Assembly (NCBI RefSeq): GCF_000687475.1
Contig: NC_057322.1
Location: forward strand, 372,001-436,000
Source of the DNA: Ustilaginoidea virens
Taxonomy: Eukaryota; Ascomycota; Sordariomycetes; Hypocreales; Clavicipitaceae
Direction of reading: 5' to 3'
Length of the DNA stretch: 64,000 bases
A program made the position numbers and the translations under genes. Positions 1-10,202 of the stretch are shown here, one piece after another (within the stretch, counting starts at the first letter, position 1; each line of letters begins with the position of its first letter). A model generated the notes under the pieces. It saw only the letters and a program-made list of their open reading frames with translations. It was not told the DNA's origin and did not search any database.

Positions 1-397
1 GCAATTGTGCTCACCACCGCGCATTGCAATATCGGCGCATAGACGGTACCTGCGTTGCGAATTGAATAAACGGCAGGCCATGGGCTTGATCCAGGTCGTC
101 TGCACGAGACGGAACGAGACTGGGGGAAGATCCTTGGGTAGGTTTTTATTTTTTTTTTATTTTATTTTTTTACTTTTTTATTTCTTTTTTCTTTGTTCTC
201 CTTGGGGAATCGTCTCGGCATCCCTCTTGACGGCTGCATTGGTGGGCATCAAGACGCAAGAAAAGAGCTGACGTTGACGGCTTACCAGTTGGGAGTGTGA
301 CTACACACTTGGAGCCTCATCTTTACCACAACACTCAAAAACTAGCTCCCGCGTCGCAGTAATCACTTGACCGAGACGAACAATCGCAAGCCCCAAC
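1..397. other. 5' flank of the Fcp1 gene
   Basis: No coding region is supported here. The stretch holds a long T-rich tract around 147-195 and then the probable promoter and 5' leader of the phosphatase gene that starts at 398. The short open frames present have no recognisable protein features. Confidence 0.6.
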
Positions 398-2962
398 ATG
401 CACGACAAAGTCGTCTCGTTGGGCTCCCGCCTGCATTATCCCATTACAATCACAAAGCTCCTCAAATCACCAGGAGACTCCATAAAGAAGCAGGAGACCA
501 TCATCGAGTACAAGTTCACTTGGCGGAGAAGAGTCAGCGACGACGTGTGGGCTGACGAGACGACGTACACCGAATATGATAGCCCGGCCGAAGGAAAGCT
601 GAAGGAATGGCGCGTCACAGAAGGCAGCGTTATCAATGCCGACACCCCTTGCATGCTGGTTGAGGAGGCTTGCGGGCATCAAGTGCAGATCCAGGGCCTC
701 TGCGGCTATTGCGGCGCCGACATGACCGGGGTGAACTGGGCCAGTGAAGAAAAGGACACGGATCGTGCCATGATCAACATGACTCACGACCAGACGGGGT
801 TGATGGTGAGCAAAAGCGTGGCAATGAAGGCAGAGCACGACACGCAGAAGCGACTCCTTCGACAGCGCAAGCTCAGCCTGGTGGTTGATTTGGACCAGAC
901 CATTATTCATGCGTGCATAGAGCCGACTATTGGCGAATGGCAGCGAGACCCTTCGAGCCCAAACCACGAAGCAGTCAAGAATGTCGAGAGCTTCCAGCTC
1001 AACGACGATGGACCCCGGGGTGTGGCCAGCGGCTGCACGTACTACATCAAGCTGAGGCCAGGCCTGCATGAATTTCTCGAGGAAGTGTCGCGCATGTACG
1101 AGCTGCACGTCTACACCATGGGCACGCGCGCGTATGCGCTCAACATTGCGCGCATCGTCGACCCGGACCGGAAGCTGTTTGGAAATCGCGTCATCAGTAG
1201 GGACGAGAACGGCAGCATCACGTCCAAAAGCCTGCAACGACTGTTTCCCGTCAGCACAAACATGGTCGTCATCATCGACGACCGCGCCGACGTGTGGCCC
1301 CGGAACCGGCCCAATCTCATCAAAGTCGTGCCATACGACTTCTTCAAGGGCATCGGCGACATCAACTCGAGCTTCCTGCCCAAACGGACGGACGTGTTGC
1401 CTGCTGCTTCAGCTTCACAATCCAACGGCTCGCCACCGGCAGCCAAGAAGGGCAGCGGCGACGGAGACAGTCGTGGCCACAGCTCCGCAAGCAACGGCAC
1501 CCTCCCCGACGGCAAGGCGTCACCTTTGGAGGAGATTGCGAGGATGGGCGGAGCGGATGACGAAGCTAGCCTGAGGATGCAAGCCGCAGAGCAGGAGAAG
1601 ACTTTGCAGAAGCAACTGACGGACCGGCCGCTGCTCCACATGCAAGAGGAGCTGGACAAGGAGGACCAGCTTTCGGCGCAAAGCCCAGAGACGGGCGATT
1701 CACCTGCAAACCACCCGAGACAGCATTTGCTCAACGACGACGACGAAGAGCTTATCGCTCTGCAGGATCACCTCACCGATCTACACTCCTCCTTTTACGA
1801 TACCTACGACCGAAGGCGACGAGAAAGACGAAAATCGGACCCGACCATCAAACCGGGCCACATGCATCTGCATCGACGGCCCTCTGTTGATGACGGGGTG
1901 GACCTGTCCATGGTTCCCGACGTTGGTGACATTCTCGACGAGCTGAAATCAAACGTCTTGTCCGGCCTAGTCATTGTGCTGTCCGGACTGGTGCCTCTGG
2001 GAATCAGGGTCGAAGAGTCCGAGGTTGGGATGCAGGCGCAAAGCTTTGGCGCTCAAGTGCTCGACAGCGTGTCCCGCCGGGTCACGCACTTGGTTGTGTC
2101 ACTGGCGCGACCTCGGACCAAGAAGGTGCAGCAAGCGGCCAAGCTGCCGAGCATCAAGATTGTGAACCACAAGTGGCTGATTGACTGCCTCAGCCAGTGG
2201 CGTCGACTGGACGAACGGCCGTACTACTTGAACATAACGGCGGAGCGTGATCGAGCCGACGACGCCGCAGACCCCGCGTCGGAAGCGGAGAACGCGGACC
2301 CGGAACCAAGGGACCTGAAAGACTTTGACTGGGCCACTGCGGACAAGGATTTGGAGGAATTCCTAGGCACAGACAATGAGGAAGACGACGGGGAGGACGA
2401 GGAGGACGAGGAGGGAGGGGGGGAGGTGGTGAAGGATAAGGATGGGGATGGCGATGACGAGAATGAGGATGCCTCGGACAACGGCGACTCGGAACTGGAC
2501 AATGGCACCGAGAGCGGTTCCGAGGCGGACCGAGACGTCGGCACGGACAGCAGTGAAACTGTTGGCCGGGAGGAAGCAGGCAGGAAGCGGAAGCAACCTG
2601 CGCAACACGTTGGAGGAGAGTCGGGGGCCGACGAGGGCGGGGACGCGGGCGAGAGCGTCTTGGCCAAGAAGCGGCGGCTGTCGCGCAATCGCGGAGCATC
2701 CGGCCTCAGGTCAGTGCGCACGCCAAACGGCGACGATGCAGATGCAGACGCAGACGCAGACGCAGACGCAGATGCAGATGCAGAATACCAAGGCAGCCAC
2801 GCGCCGACGCCTGGCCTTGACCATGCGCAAGGCGCAGCAGCAGCAGACGCAGCAGCAGACGCAGCAGCAGACGCAGCGCCAAGCCAAGACAAGGACGTTG
2901 ACGCGGACGACGAAGAGCTCGAGCGCGAACTCTTGGCGGAGCTCGAGGCCGCAGACGGATGA
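398..2962 (+). CDS. fcp1: RNA polymerase II CTD phosphatase Fcp1
   Basis: A single-exon gene of 854 residues. Fcp1 is the nuclear phosphatase that removes phosphate from the C-terminal repeats of RNA polymerase II so that the enzyme can be recycled. The N-terminal part is a lipoyl-like region (about 1-90). The FCPH catalytic domain follows, with the aspartyl-phosphatase signature DLDQT at 164-168 and the later IIDDRADVW motif. A BRCT domain lies at about 517-612, ending near LIDCLSQWRRL, and the C-terminal tail is acidic and disordered. Order and size match fungal Fcp1. The ATG at 398 is followed at once by the conserved VVSLGSRLHYPI segment. The tail carries an Asp-Ala dipeptide run encoded by a GACGCA/GATGCA hexamer array, then Ala-rich repeats. 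Essential in yeasts; there is no sign of damage here. Confidence 0.96.
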   Translation: MHDKVVSLGSRLHYPITITKLLKSPGDSIKKQETIIEYKFTWRRRVSDDVWADETTYTEYDSPAEGKLKEWRVTEGSVINADTPCMLVEEACGHQVQIQGLCGYCGADMTGVNWASEEKDTDRAMINMTHDQTGLMVSKSVAMKAEHDTQKRLLRQRKLSLVVDLDQTIIHACIEPTIGEWQRDPSSPNHEAVKNVESFQLNDDGPRGVASGCTYYIKLRPGLHEFLEEVSRMYELHVYTMGTRAYALNIARIVDPDRKLFGNRVISRDENGSITSKSLQRLFPVSTNMVVIIDDRADVWPRNRPNLIKVVPYDFFKGIGDINSSFLPKRTDVLPAASASQSNGSPPAAKKGSGDGDSRGHSSASNGTLPDGKASPLEEIARMGGADDEASLRMQAAEQEKTLQKQLTDRPLLHMQEELDKEDQLSAQSPETGDSPANHPRQHLLNDDDEELIALQDHLTDLHSSFYDTYDRRRRERRKSDPTIKPGHMHLHRRPSVDDGVDLSMVPDVGDILDELKSNVLSGLVIVLSGLVPLGIRVEESEVGMQAQSFGAQVLDSVSRRVTHLVVSLARPRTKKVQQAAKLPSIKIVNHKWLIDCLSQWRRLDERPYYLNITAERDRADDAADPASEAENADPEPRDLKDFDWATADKDLEEFLGTDNEEDDGEDEEDEEGGGEVVKDKDGDGDDENEDASDNGDSELDNGTESGSEADRDVGTDSSETVGREEAGRKRKQPAQHVGGESGADEGGDAGESVLAKKRRLSRNRGASGLRSVRTPNGDDADADADADADADADAEYQGSHAPTPGLDHAQGAAAADAAADAAADAAPSQDKDVDADDEELERELLAELEAADG
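2731..2783 (+). repeat. In-frame GAYGCA hexanucleotide array
   Basis: About eight tandem copies of GACGCA/GATGCA inside the Fcp1 tail, encoding alternating Asp-Ala. A looser run of GCAGCAGCAGAC units just downstream (about 2835-2878) encodes an Ala-rich stretch with regular Asp residues. Both keep the frame. Confidence 0.9.
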
Positions 2963-3244
2963 GGGGAGCTTGTTTCAAAGCTCTTTGTCGTGCGATGCAT
3001 TTGCTGGGGGCCAGGACTGTTTTGCCTGGCGGGACGGGTGCATGTTTGACGAAGCGGGTTGGCGGAATGGGGGCTGTGGATCGTTGGTTTGTACATTGAC
3101 GGCTTTTGCGGGGACTGGAGGCGATGTTGGATTTTGCAGGGTACTGGGATCTGGCGAGGAGTTTGTTTGCGTTTGTTTTGCCTGGTTTGCCTGGTTTGCC
3201 TGGTTTGCACAGAGAGGGTAGGAGTCCAACATGTTGTTGCCTGA

Positions 3245-3390
3245 TGACTGGTGGCTGATGGTGATGGCTGATGGTGATGACTGATGGCTGATGGTGATGA
3301 CTGATGGCTGATGGTGATGACTGATGGCTGATGGTGATGACTGATGGCTGATGCTGTTGACTGATGGCTGATGGTGATGGCTGATGCCTG
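3245..3390. repeat. 20-bp minisatellite downstream of fcp1
   Basis: About seven tandem copies of a unit close to CTGATGGCTGATGGTGATGA, with small changes in the last copies. It is non-coding and lies about 280 bp after the Fcp1 stop. Confidence 0.85.
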
Positions 3391-4043
3391 TAGAAGCGTG
3401 ATGTGATGGTGATGGCTGGCTGGTGTTTCTATTGTGCCGAGTCTGCAGTCTGGACGAGACAAGGCCCGTGCAGCCCGCCCGCCCGCCGCCAGCCAATCAC
3501 GGCCTTGGAGCGGTCGGAACTCGGCATCTCTGGCTGAAACCGGAGCATTGGACAATGCAGCCTGGGCGCCGCCCAATGTTTCGACCAGGTCAACCGACGT
3601 CAACCGACGTCAACGTGCTGCCCCCACCAACCAGTTCCAGCGAGCCAAACAAACCGGCCCCGTTGCCTGCCCAGCCCCTGGCATGCCTTGAAACGTGAAA
3701 CAGAAGAGCGCGACGGGCGGCCGCAGCCAGGCAGGCGCCACCGGACGCGACGAAACATGCCCTGCCGGCGCCACCGAAACGGGCTGGCTTGGGCGCGAGT
3801 AAAGAGTGCGCAGTGTGCGCATGTTGCGGAGGACGGAGAGGCTCGGAGGCTCGGCCACGGCCCCGCCTCGGGGGCGGGCTTCCCCTGGTGGGGTGTCTGC
3901 CGAGTCAGCGGCGGCTTTGGGCCGAGTCAAAGGGGGGGCGGGGGGGGGGCGGAGCGCGTGGAACAGCAGCGCCAGCCGGGGACGAGGAGTCGCGCAAGCT
4001 GCCGGCGGCAGAGACGGCAAGAAGGGGCTTCAGATGTTTTGCG

Positions 4044-4052
4044 TATATATAA
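4044..4052 (+). promoter_or_regulatory. TATA element of the LPMO-like gene
   Basis: TATATATAA lies 182 bp upstream of the chosen ATG (4234), a usual distance for a fungal core promoter with a short leader. Confidence 0.55.
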
Positions 4053-4233
4053 GGCGGAGAAGGGGGTTGCCGTCATGCGAACCGCCCGGCTCGGCTTGAC
4101 TTGGGGCACGCAACACTTGCACGGCAGCATCACATCCCCCACGCCAGGCCGCTCTGCCCACCGCATTTACATTTTACCCCCCGCCCTGTTGCAACACCAT
4201 CATCCGCCCCCGCGCGTTCCGCCCTCCAGCAGC

Positions 4234-4917
4234 ATGCTCCTCCTCGCCGCCCTCCTCGCGGGCCTCGCCTCCGCCCACATGCAGATGGCCTACCCGCCCC
4301 CCTTGCGCTCCAAGCACAACCCCCACAGCGCCGCCGTCGACTACTCCATGTCGTCGCCCCTGCTCGCCGACGGCTCCAACTTCCCCTGCAAGGGCTACCA
4401 GGCCGACCTGGGCTCGCCGGCCGGCCGCCCCACCGCCGCCTGGTCCCCCGGCGGCACCTACAACCTCACGCTGGAGGGCACCGCCGTCCACGCCGGCGGC
4501 TCCTGCCAGGTCGCGCTGTCCTACGACCGGGGCGCCTCGTGGGCCGTGCTGCGCTCCTTCGTCGGCGGCTGCCCCCTCACGCCGACCTGGTCCTTTGAGC
4601 TGCCGCCCGACGCGCCCGCCGGCGAGGCCCTCTTCGCCTGGTCGTGGTTCAACAAGCTGGGCAACCGGGAGATGTACATGAACTGCGCGGCCGTCACCGT
4701 CCGCGGAGGTGGGGGGACGGGGACGGGGACGGGGACGGCGGCCCGGCGGAGCAGGATCGACGCGCGGGCCGGCATGGCCGGCCGGCCGGCGCTGTTTGTG
4801 GCCAACGTGGGCAACGGGTGCGCGACGCTCGAGGGCAAGGACGTGGCGTTTCCGCACCCGGGGCCGGACGTGGAGGATGTGTCGGGGGGGAAGGCCGCGC
4901 CGGTGGGCCGGTGCTGA
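4234..4917 (+). CDS. Secreted LPMO-like protein (AA11-type, N-terminal His)
   Basis: A 227-residue, single-exon secreted protein. The start at 4234 gives a compact signal peptide ending LASA, so the mature chain would begin with His (HMQMAYPPPL). A free N-terminal His is the hallmark of copper lytic polysaccharide monooxygenases. A second candidate copper ligand is the His in the AVHAGGSCQVALSYD segment. Conserved family stretches are DYSMSSPLLADGSNFPCKGY, the GGCPLTPTWSFELP block and WSWFNKLGNREMYMNCAAVTV. A Gly-Thr linker coded by a GGGACG hexamer run (4711-4737) precedes a conserved end with NGCATLEGKDV and HPGPDVE. Family knowledge suggests oxidative attack on chitin or other polysaccharide outside the cell; the substrate is not visible in the sequence. 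The stop codon is the first TGA of a TGCTGA array. Confidence 0.8.
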   Translation: MLLLAALLAGLASAHMQMAYPPPLRSKHNPHSAAVDYSMSSPLLADGSNFPCKGYQADLGSPAGRPTAAWSPGGTYNLTLEGTAVHAGGSCQVALSYDRGASWAVLRSFVGGCPLTPTWSFELPPDAPAGEALFAWSWFNKLGNREMYMNCAAVTVRGGGGTGTGTGTAARRSRIDARAGMAGRPALFVANVGNGCATLEGKDVAFPHPGPDVEDVSGGKAAPVGRC

Positions 4918-4970
4918 TGCTGATGCTGATGCTGATGCTGATGCTGATGCTGATGCTGATGCTGATGCTG
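4912..4970 (+). repeat. TGCTGA hexanucleotide array over the LPMO stop codon
   Basis: About ten tandem TGCTGA units. The coding frame enters the array and stops at its first TGA (4915-4917), so array length cannot change the protein. Confidence 0.92.
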
Positions 4971-6867
4971 GGGTGGGTGTCACTGCTGCACTGGCTGCAG
5001 CAGCAGACGGGGTAAGAGAGCAGTCTCTGCTTTCCATGGCGGGCTAGGCGGGAATCCTGGTCTTTATCGTGGAAAGCTACATAGAGAGGGGAATGCTTGG
5101 TGTTGCACTGGCTGCAATGACGGGAGAAGGGGAAAACTGCGCTACAGGACTGGTTCTTGTATCATGGAAAGCTTCATAGAGAGGGGAATGCTTGGTGTTG
5201 CGCTGGCTGCAATCGGAAGCAGGGAGAATAGAGGATCAAGAGAGGAATCTCGACTTTTTGATATCAGCACCAGGCTGGGAACACTCGTCTCCTCCAACTA
5301 CCAGGACCCGCCGATGGCAGAAGTTTCTGTGAATGCCCAAGCCGGCCGGTGCAACAGCCCCTGCTGAGAATCGCACGGCTCGACCGCCCATTGTGCCATG
5401 CGCATTGCTCCCCATGACTGCAGTGCTCGTTATAAGGCATGGCCCATTCTTGCCACACGCTGACCAGTCTGCCAAACACCTCAGGCCATCCGTCTTGCAG
5501 CAGGACCAACGCTCGAATACCTGCGAGAAGCCGACGATGCCGGAAGCCGACGTCTTGCACGTTCGTCGACACGTGGGGAAATGGCACCAAGCAACGGCAG
5601 CAAGGTCGGCGACGTCAAGATGCAGGGCCCTTGCCATGCGTCTGAAGCGAAACAGGGCGCGGCGCATCGGGGGTGTTTCGACAGCTTTGTCCGGCTTCAC
5701 GGCCGCATTCAAGGAGACGGCTCCCACGGGACGCCGGGCCCTGACGCGTCCCTCTGTCGACGGGTATTATGAGCTGCGGTAAGCTGCTTCTGCCGGGGAA
5801 GTTGGTCACAAAGCCTGGAACAACCGTCTGCCATCTAGGCGGAATGAAAGAATAGGCCATGGCAGCCAGCCCAAGCTGAAAATGAAGCTGTTCTGCTCTA
5901 CATTTGCAACAACGTGAGGAGTTTTACCTTGACCTTTTTGATGAAGATTGGTATTACACCTCGTGGGACTCTTGCCTAGATGTTCTGGCTTTTCTAGTAA
6001 AAGAGCGGCTTGCGGTTTGTTTCTTCTTCAGCAGATCGTGATGGGGATAGGGATAGGTCGGGGCCGCTGTGCATATGCCTCGGTTTGAGTAGCAAAAACT
6101 CACCATTACCCGTTCTGATTTCTCTCTACGCTTTACTAGTTCCTACTAATGGACTTGAATATAGAACACCTATAACCGTGCTAATCTCGTTGTCGACGCC
6201 AGGCGGGTTGAAGCTGCTATTCTTACCATCTTTACTATAAATAGAACCAGGCGGAAACTCGCGCAGCGCGTTCGCCGGCTCTCCAAAACCCAGCGCACTA
6301 GGGGGAGAATCCGCCCGACGCGACTGACGTTTCTGCCGGCGCCGAGCCAACGGTGAATCGCTAGACAGAGCATGGTGGTGCAATATCACGACTTCCGACA
6401 TTTTCAGCATAGTATCGTGGCCATTGGCCTGTCCGAAGAACCATCATCGTCGCTAACCTGAACGAACCGGTACTGTCCGGTGCTGGGAGACTTGCCGCCA
6501 CCCCTTTGCGCTGGCGAACAGGCAGTTCTCTCCTCAGCACCCTGTCGGTCATGACGTATTTCAAGAGATTTTGATGGAAGAAGACGGCGCCCGCGCCAAG
6601 AGCGGCTCTACTTTGATTCTTACGCTGTGGCAGCAGACGTGGAATCTCGGACAGAGTCTGCTAGGCGTCGCGATGAAAGAGACTGCTGTTCAAGAGGAAG
6701 CTGGCAGACGAGCAACTCTTTGGCTGCGGCTACTCGTCACGCGGCCTGTCTTGCTGTCGAGGCTACTCATTTAACGGATTTGAAAAGCTACCATGTCCCC
6801 GTTCTACAGCCAAAGCCGAGAGCCATGAAAAAAAAAAAAGGCCCCGTCTTACACGTCCCGCCCTACC
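4971..6867. other. Intergenic region with degenerate tandem repeats
   Basis: A degenerate direct repeat of about 95 bp spans roughly 4980-5225; the block GAGAGGGGAATGCTTGGTG recurs at about 5085 and 5180. The next 1.6 kb has many small overlapping open frames on both strands and no recognisable protein. A locally AT-rich patch lies at about 5880-6260. No gene is supported. Confidence 0.5.
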
Positions 6868-7591
6868 TCAACTTCCCATCCACTTCTTATTTGTAGACGC
6901 AATAATCAGGTTGCCGTTGCCGTTGGCAGCCTCGAATCCTAGTCCCCGGCTCAGCCCATGCTCTCAGCCAACGGCGGGGACAAGGCGGGGACAGGTACTC
7001 ACCGGCGGCGGTTTCATCCTCGCGAGTGCAGTTGTTGACCGTGTACAGCACCGCCATAGCCACGTCGGAGCTTCCGTTGCGCCCCCAACCCCCCCCAAGT
7101 CAGCCACGAGACTCCCGGTCTTGCGTCTTGCGCATCACGCCTATCCTCACCAGTACGAGAAGCTGCCCCGGGAATCGAGAGCCTGGCCACTGATTTGCGC
7201 GCTTCCCGCGTAGCAAAACGGGACCACCGCCATGTTCTCGGTGGCCTTGCAGGTGCGGTTGCCGAGCCGGTCGAGGTAGTGGTAGCACGCGAGGATGTCT
7301 CGGGTATCCGCGTACGAGTGGTTGGACGGGCCGCATCTCGGACGCGACTTCTTGAGCCCCTCGGCTAGCGCGCCGGATGCTGGACCTGGTCAGTCACCAC
7401 GGCGGGCGGCGGGTCCGGGCGGACGTACTCAGGTCGGGCATGTCCATGCTGTAGAGCTCTTTGGACGTGAGGCCGATGTCGACCGGGCTGGGGAGGCCCG
7501 CGCCGGGGATGACGAAGCGCCGTTTCGAGTGGCCCGTGGCGGCGAGGGCGAGCAAGGCAGCAAGACACAGGGGGGTTCGAAGGGCGACCAT
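6868..7591 (-). CDS. Small secreted cysteine-rich protein (four exons)
   Basis: A hand-built model on the minus strand: exons 7429-7591, 7151-7379, 7003-7070 and 6868-6938 (176 residues). The introns are 49, 80 and 64 bp. All have GT-AG ends (GTACGT, GTGAGG and GTGAGT donors), and intron 1 has TGACTGAC just before its AG. A signal peptide (MVALRTPLCLAALLALAATG) is followed by SKRR, a possible Kex2-type processing site. The mature part has six Cys, in RPRCGPS, ILACYHY, NRTCKAT, VPFCYAG, SYCSDVA and NNCTRED, enough for three disulphides. The C-terminus carries a short Asn-Gly run. I do not recognise a family; it resembles an effector-like secreted protein. The second intron's exact ends are the least certain part. 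Confidence 0.72.
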
Positions 7592-7686
7592 GATGGTTTT
7601 CCTTTGCAAGGGCCGAAAAGGGAGGGGGGGGGGGGTGGGAGTGTCGTGCGGTGGGATGAGCATGGGAAAGAGAAGCGTCGGCTGGG

Positions 7687-7696
7687 TATATTTATA
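7687..7696 (-). promoter_or_regulatory. TATA element of the four-exon secreted protein
   Basis: On the minus strand this reads TATAAATATA, about 96-105 bp upstream of the ATG at 7591. A run of 12 C (on the transcript strand) at 7624-7635 lies between the TATA element and the ATG. Confidence 0.6.
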
Positions 7697-9455
7697 GGCC
7701 TTTTTGCACTTTTGCAGACACTCGTCTGGGCTCGTAGCATGGAGCAAAGGGCGCGCTGGGACCAAGCATCACGGGGGTTTATTGTCGGCGGTTGTTGGCC
7801 GTGGTCGGCTGTCGTCGAGTGCGAAGGGCAGGCACAGTACGGCGCAGCACGGCGGCCCAAGATGGGGGCGCTTCAACGCGACGCAAAAATAAACTGTGCC
7901 CCGATTGTTCCCGATTGTCATTTCCCCAGGGCCCGAAACCAGGCTTGTGGGGAGGCTCGCCGGCCACAACGTGACGGACACCAACCCGCGCCCTCGGTTG
8001 CAAGATGCGGCCGACGCGCTATTTATACATCTCGTCCCGCCCTGCTGGCTTTGCCATGCAACCTGGACAACCCCAGCATCAATTACTCGCACTCCGGGCC
8101 CACGGACCGCCCCTGGGATCCATCCCGCCCAGACCAGGCTAGCAGGACGCCGCCGCAGGGCCGACGACGCGGATTCTCTTGGTCCGGCAACCTGGTTCGT
8201 ACGGATCGAGTCCCGCTTGTTGGGCCGCCATAGCGGGGAAATTCAAAAGAGGAGCCCGCCTGCCAAGAAGCACCGGGTGGTGTGAAGCGCAATTCCCGTG
8301 TGCAAGCGAACAATAGCGTTTGGTTCTGGACGTGGCGCCCTTGGACCCGTCGCACCTGCGCCTGCACCTGTCTCCTCGACAATGAACGCATCGGGATCCG
8401 CGTGGCGCGGGCGAGCACTTGATTTTCTCGCCAGACGTGAAGAGCAGCGGTCGGATCCTTTACCTCGACGAGCGCCAGCAAATGCCGCCGAGGGGGCCCC
8501 GCCACCATCGCCTGGACAATGATGCAATACTACCGGGGAAACGTGTCCGGACGCACGCCCGGCCTTCTCTCCGGCCCCGCCCCGGGCCGACAGCCCGCAG
8601 TGACCGAGACCCGCGTCCGATACAGCCTCGGACCGTTGTCCCCGCGAACGAGCCGCAGCAAGAAAGATCAGCAGCCTGCGAGACCGCCGGGACGCGCAAT
8701 GCCGACATGGGGGCATCAAGGGCTTTCCTGCAACCGCTGGCACGCCGCCATCTCGCAGCTCTTCCCACCAATGTCTGAGGCGCTGACGCCGGAAGCAACG
8801 GGATGAAAGTCCAACGAATGCTCGGGCTTGGCCTGGGAGCCGCGAGGAGAGAAGGGCCCGGGCCGCCGTCTTACGGTGCGGGATAGGGTTGGCGGCAGCA
8901 TCGTGATGTTGGTGTCTCTGGCCCGTGGGCGCGGTTGTCTGGGGTGGCTGACGCTGGCACTTGAGGCTGGAGGGCAAGACGAAGCGCATTGAGTAAATGA
9001 TGACGGACTCATGACGACGGACTCATGGTGCTATATGAAGAGGGAATGCGAGGGCATGTTCGGGCCATGCTCGTCCACGATGCGAAATGCCCCGGGCGCA
9101 GAATACCAGATTACCTCACATGTTCACGCCGCATGTCATGCCTCATGTCGAAAGGCGTTTCCGAAATAGCACGCAGTCGGCGGGAACGGTATTGTCCTCG
9201 GCGCATCTGATATTCATTGAGCAGCGCCATCCCAGCACGGTCTACCGCCTGGCACGTCCCACCAAACACTCATGGTGATGACGGCTATTGTTGCACGACT
9301 GCCAGGCGAGGCGCCGGGAAATAGCCAGCAGTGGCCAAAATAACCCAGCCGGACAATTTGGCTCTTCTATTCCAGTCTTGGTGGATGAGCACCCACATCG
9401 ACAGCATTGAAAAGAAGCGAGGGGCGTCATCGGATTCGCTGCTTACTCCAAACCG

Positions 9456-9463
9456 GATAAAAG
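9456..9463 (+). promoter_or_regulatory. TATA-like element of the eight-Cys secreted protein
   Basis: GATAAAAG lies about 100 bp upstream of the ATG at 9564. A purine-rich leader (A-rich, then AAGGAAGGAAG) follows. Confidence 0.4.
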
Positions 9464-9563
9464 ACTCGCAAGGTAGCAATTCTTTTCAAAGTTTTCTTGC
9501 TTGTCTTTTAAAAGAAGCAAAAAAAAAAGAAAGGAAGGAAGTGATTTTCGGCCACCCCAAAGC

Positions 9564-10178
9564 ATGCGGATTGCTCTCGCCGCGCTGGCCGTTGCCGTCC
9601 CTTGCACATGCGCAGGTAAAGGCAAGTACGGGGAAAGGCTACTTGACTGGGGCGATGAGGATCCGCCTGATTGGTTCCCGGACTATGCATACCCACGTTT
9701 TGAAAGGCACTTTGATAAAGCATCGTTGCCCCGCCTCAAACCTGGGGAGCCGTGGGAGGGTGTAAGTCCGAGTCGCGTTGCCGTGCCGCTTTGCTTCCAG
9801 AGTTGCTTACTTTTGGTCCCGCCCCCCCTCCCCCTTTTGCCTGCGCAGAAATGCCTAAAGATGCAGAACCAGTGCGTTTTCCGGTTCCCCAAGGCCTATA
9901 GCCGGCGCAATGGGCGGATATTCTACAAGGGATTGACGTGGAGGAGAGAAAAGTGCGACATGAAGGTAAGGTTTCCTGCTTCCGCCAGCCCCAGCGACGA
10001 AGAATGCGGTCCAACATGTTTGCAGTGCGACGTCCACGGCGGGTACTGCAGCAAGGATCGGATGAGCGGCCTGGTCCTTTGCTCGTTATTGAGTCCCGAA
10101 GCCGACAAAGTGCAGATTGACCCGGTGTGCGCGCAAATGATGGCAGAAGGCTTCCCCTATGTTTGCAATAAGAAATGA
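9564..10178 (+). CDS. Small secreted eight-cysteine protein (three exons)
   Basis: Exons 9564-9761, 9849-9965 and 10026-10178 give 155 residues. The signal peptide is MRIALAALAVAVPCTCAG. The mature protein has an acidic, Trp/Tyr-rich first part (LLDWGDEDPPDWFPDYAYP). A basic domain follows with eight Cys: KCLKMQNQC, REKCDMKCD, GGYCSKD, LVLCSLL, PVCAQMM and YVCNKK. Donors are GTAAGT and GTAAGG; acceptors are GCAG and TGCAG. Both introns (87 and 60 bp) are multiples of three and free of in-frame stops, so retention would still give a full-length protein. No family is recognised; the layout is that of an effector-like or antimicrobial-like secreted protein. It is followed at once by a GATGCT array. 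Confidence 0.8.
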   Translation: MRIALAALAVAVPCTCAGKGKYGERLLDWGDEDPPDWFPDYAYPRFERHFDKASLPRLKPGEPWEGVSPSRVAVPLCFQSCLLLVPPPLPLLPAQKCLKMQNQCVFRFPKAYSRRNGRIFYKGLTWRREKCDMKVRFPASASPSDEECGPTCLQCDVHGGYCSKDRMSGLVLCSLLSPEADKVQIDPVCAQMMAEGFPYVCNKK

Positions 10179-10202
10179 CGGCGGTACGGGAGGCGATGAT
10201 AG

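Larger units (their letters stand above)
2963..4233. other. Intergenic region: Fcp1 3' flank and promoter of the LPMO-like gene
   Basis: Contains a short GGTTTGCCT repeat near 3180-3208, a 20-bp minisatellite (3245-3390), G-rich tracts at about 3930-3950 and a TATA element at 4044. An open frame runs from 3688 into the following gene in the same frame, but its N-terminal part has no protein character and the signal peptide starts at 4234. Confidence 0.6.
7592..9563. other. Intergenic region between divergent secreted-protein genes
   Basis: This is the shared upstream region of the gene ending at 6868 (minus strand) and the gene starting at 9564 (plus strand). Open frames of up to 248 codons (for example minus strand 8243-8989) are Arg/Pro/Ser-rich and look like GC-driven noise. 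No gene is supported. Confidence 0.5.

Noticed and set aside
2224..3603. A 459-codon open frame on the minus strand
   Set aside because: Ser/Pro/His low-complexity shadow of the Fcp1 acidic tail and of the downstream minisatellite.
3688..4233. N-terminal extension of the LPMO-like frame
   Set aside because: The extension is Arg/Gly-rich, covers the TATA box, and would bury the signal peptide and the N-terminal His.
8243..8989. A 248-codon minus-strand frame
   Set aside because: Arg/Ala-rich with no domain and no splice-consistent continuation; treated as intergenic noise.
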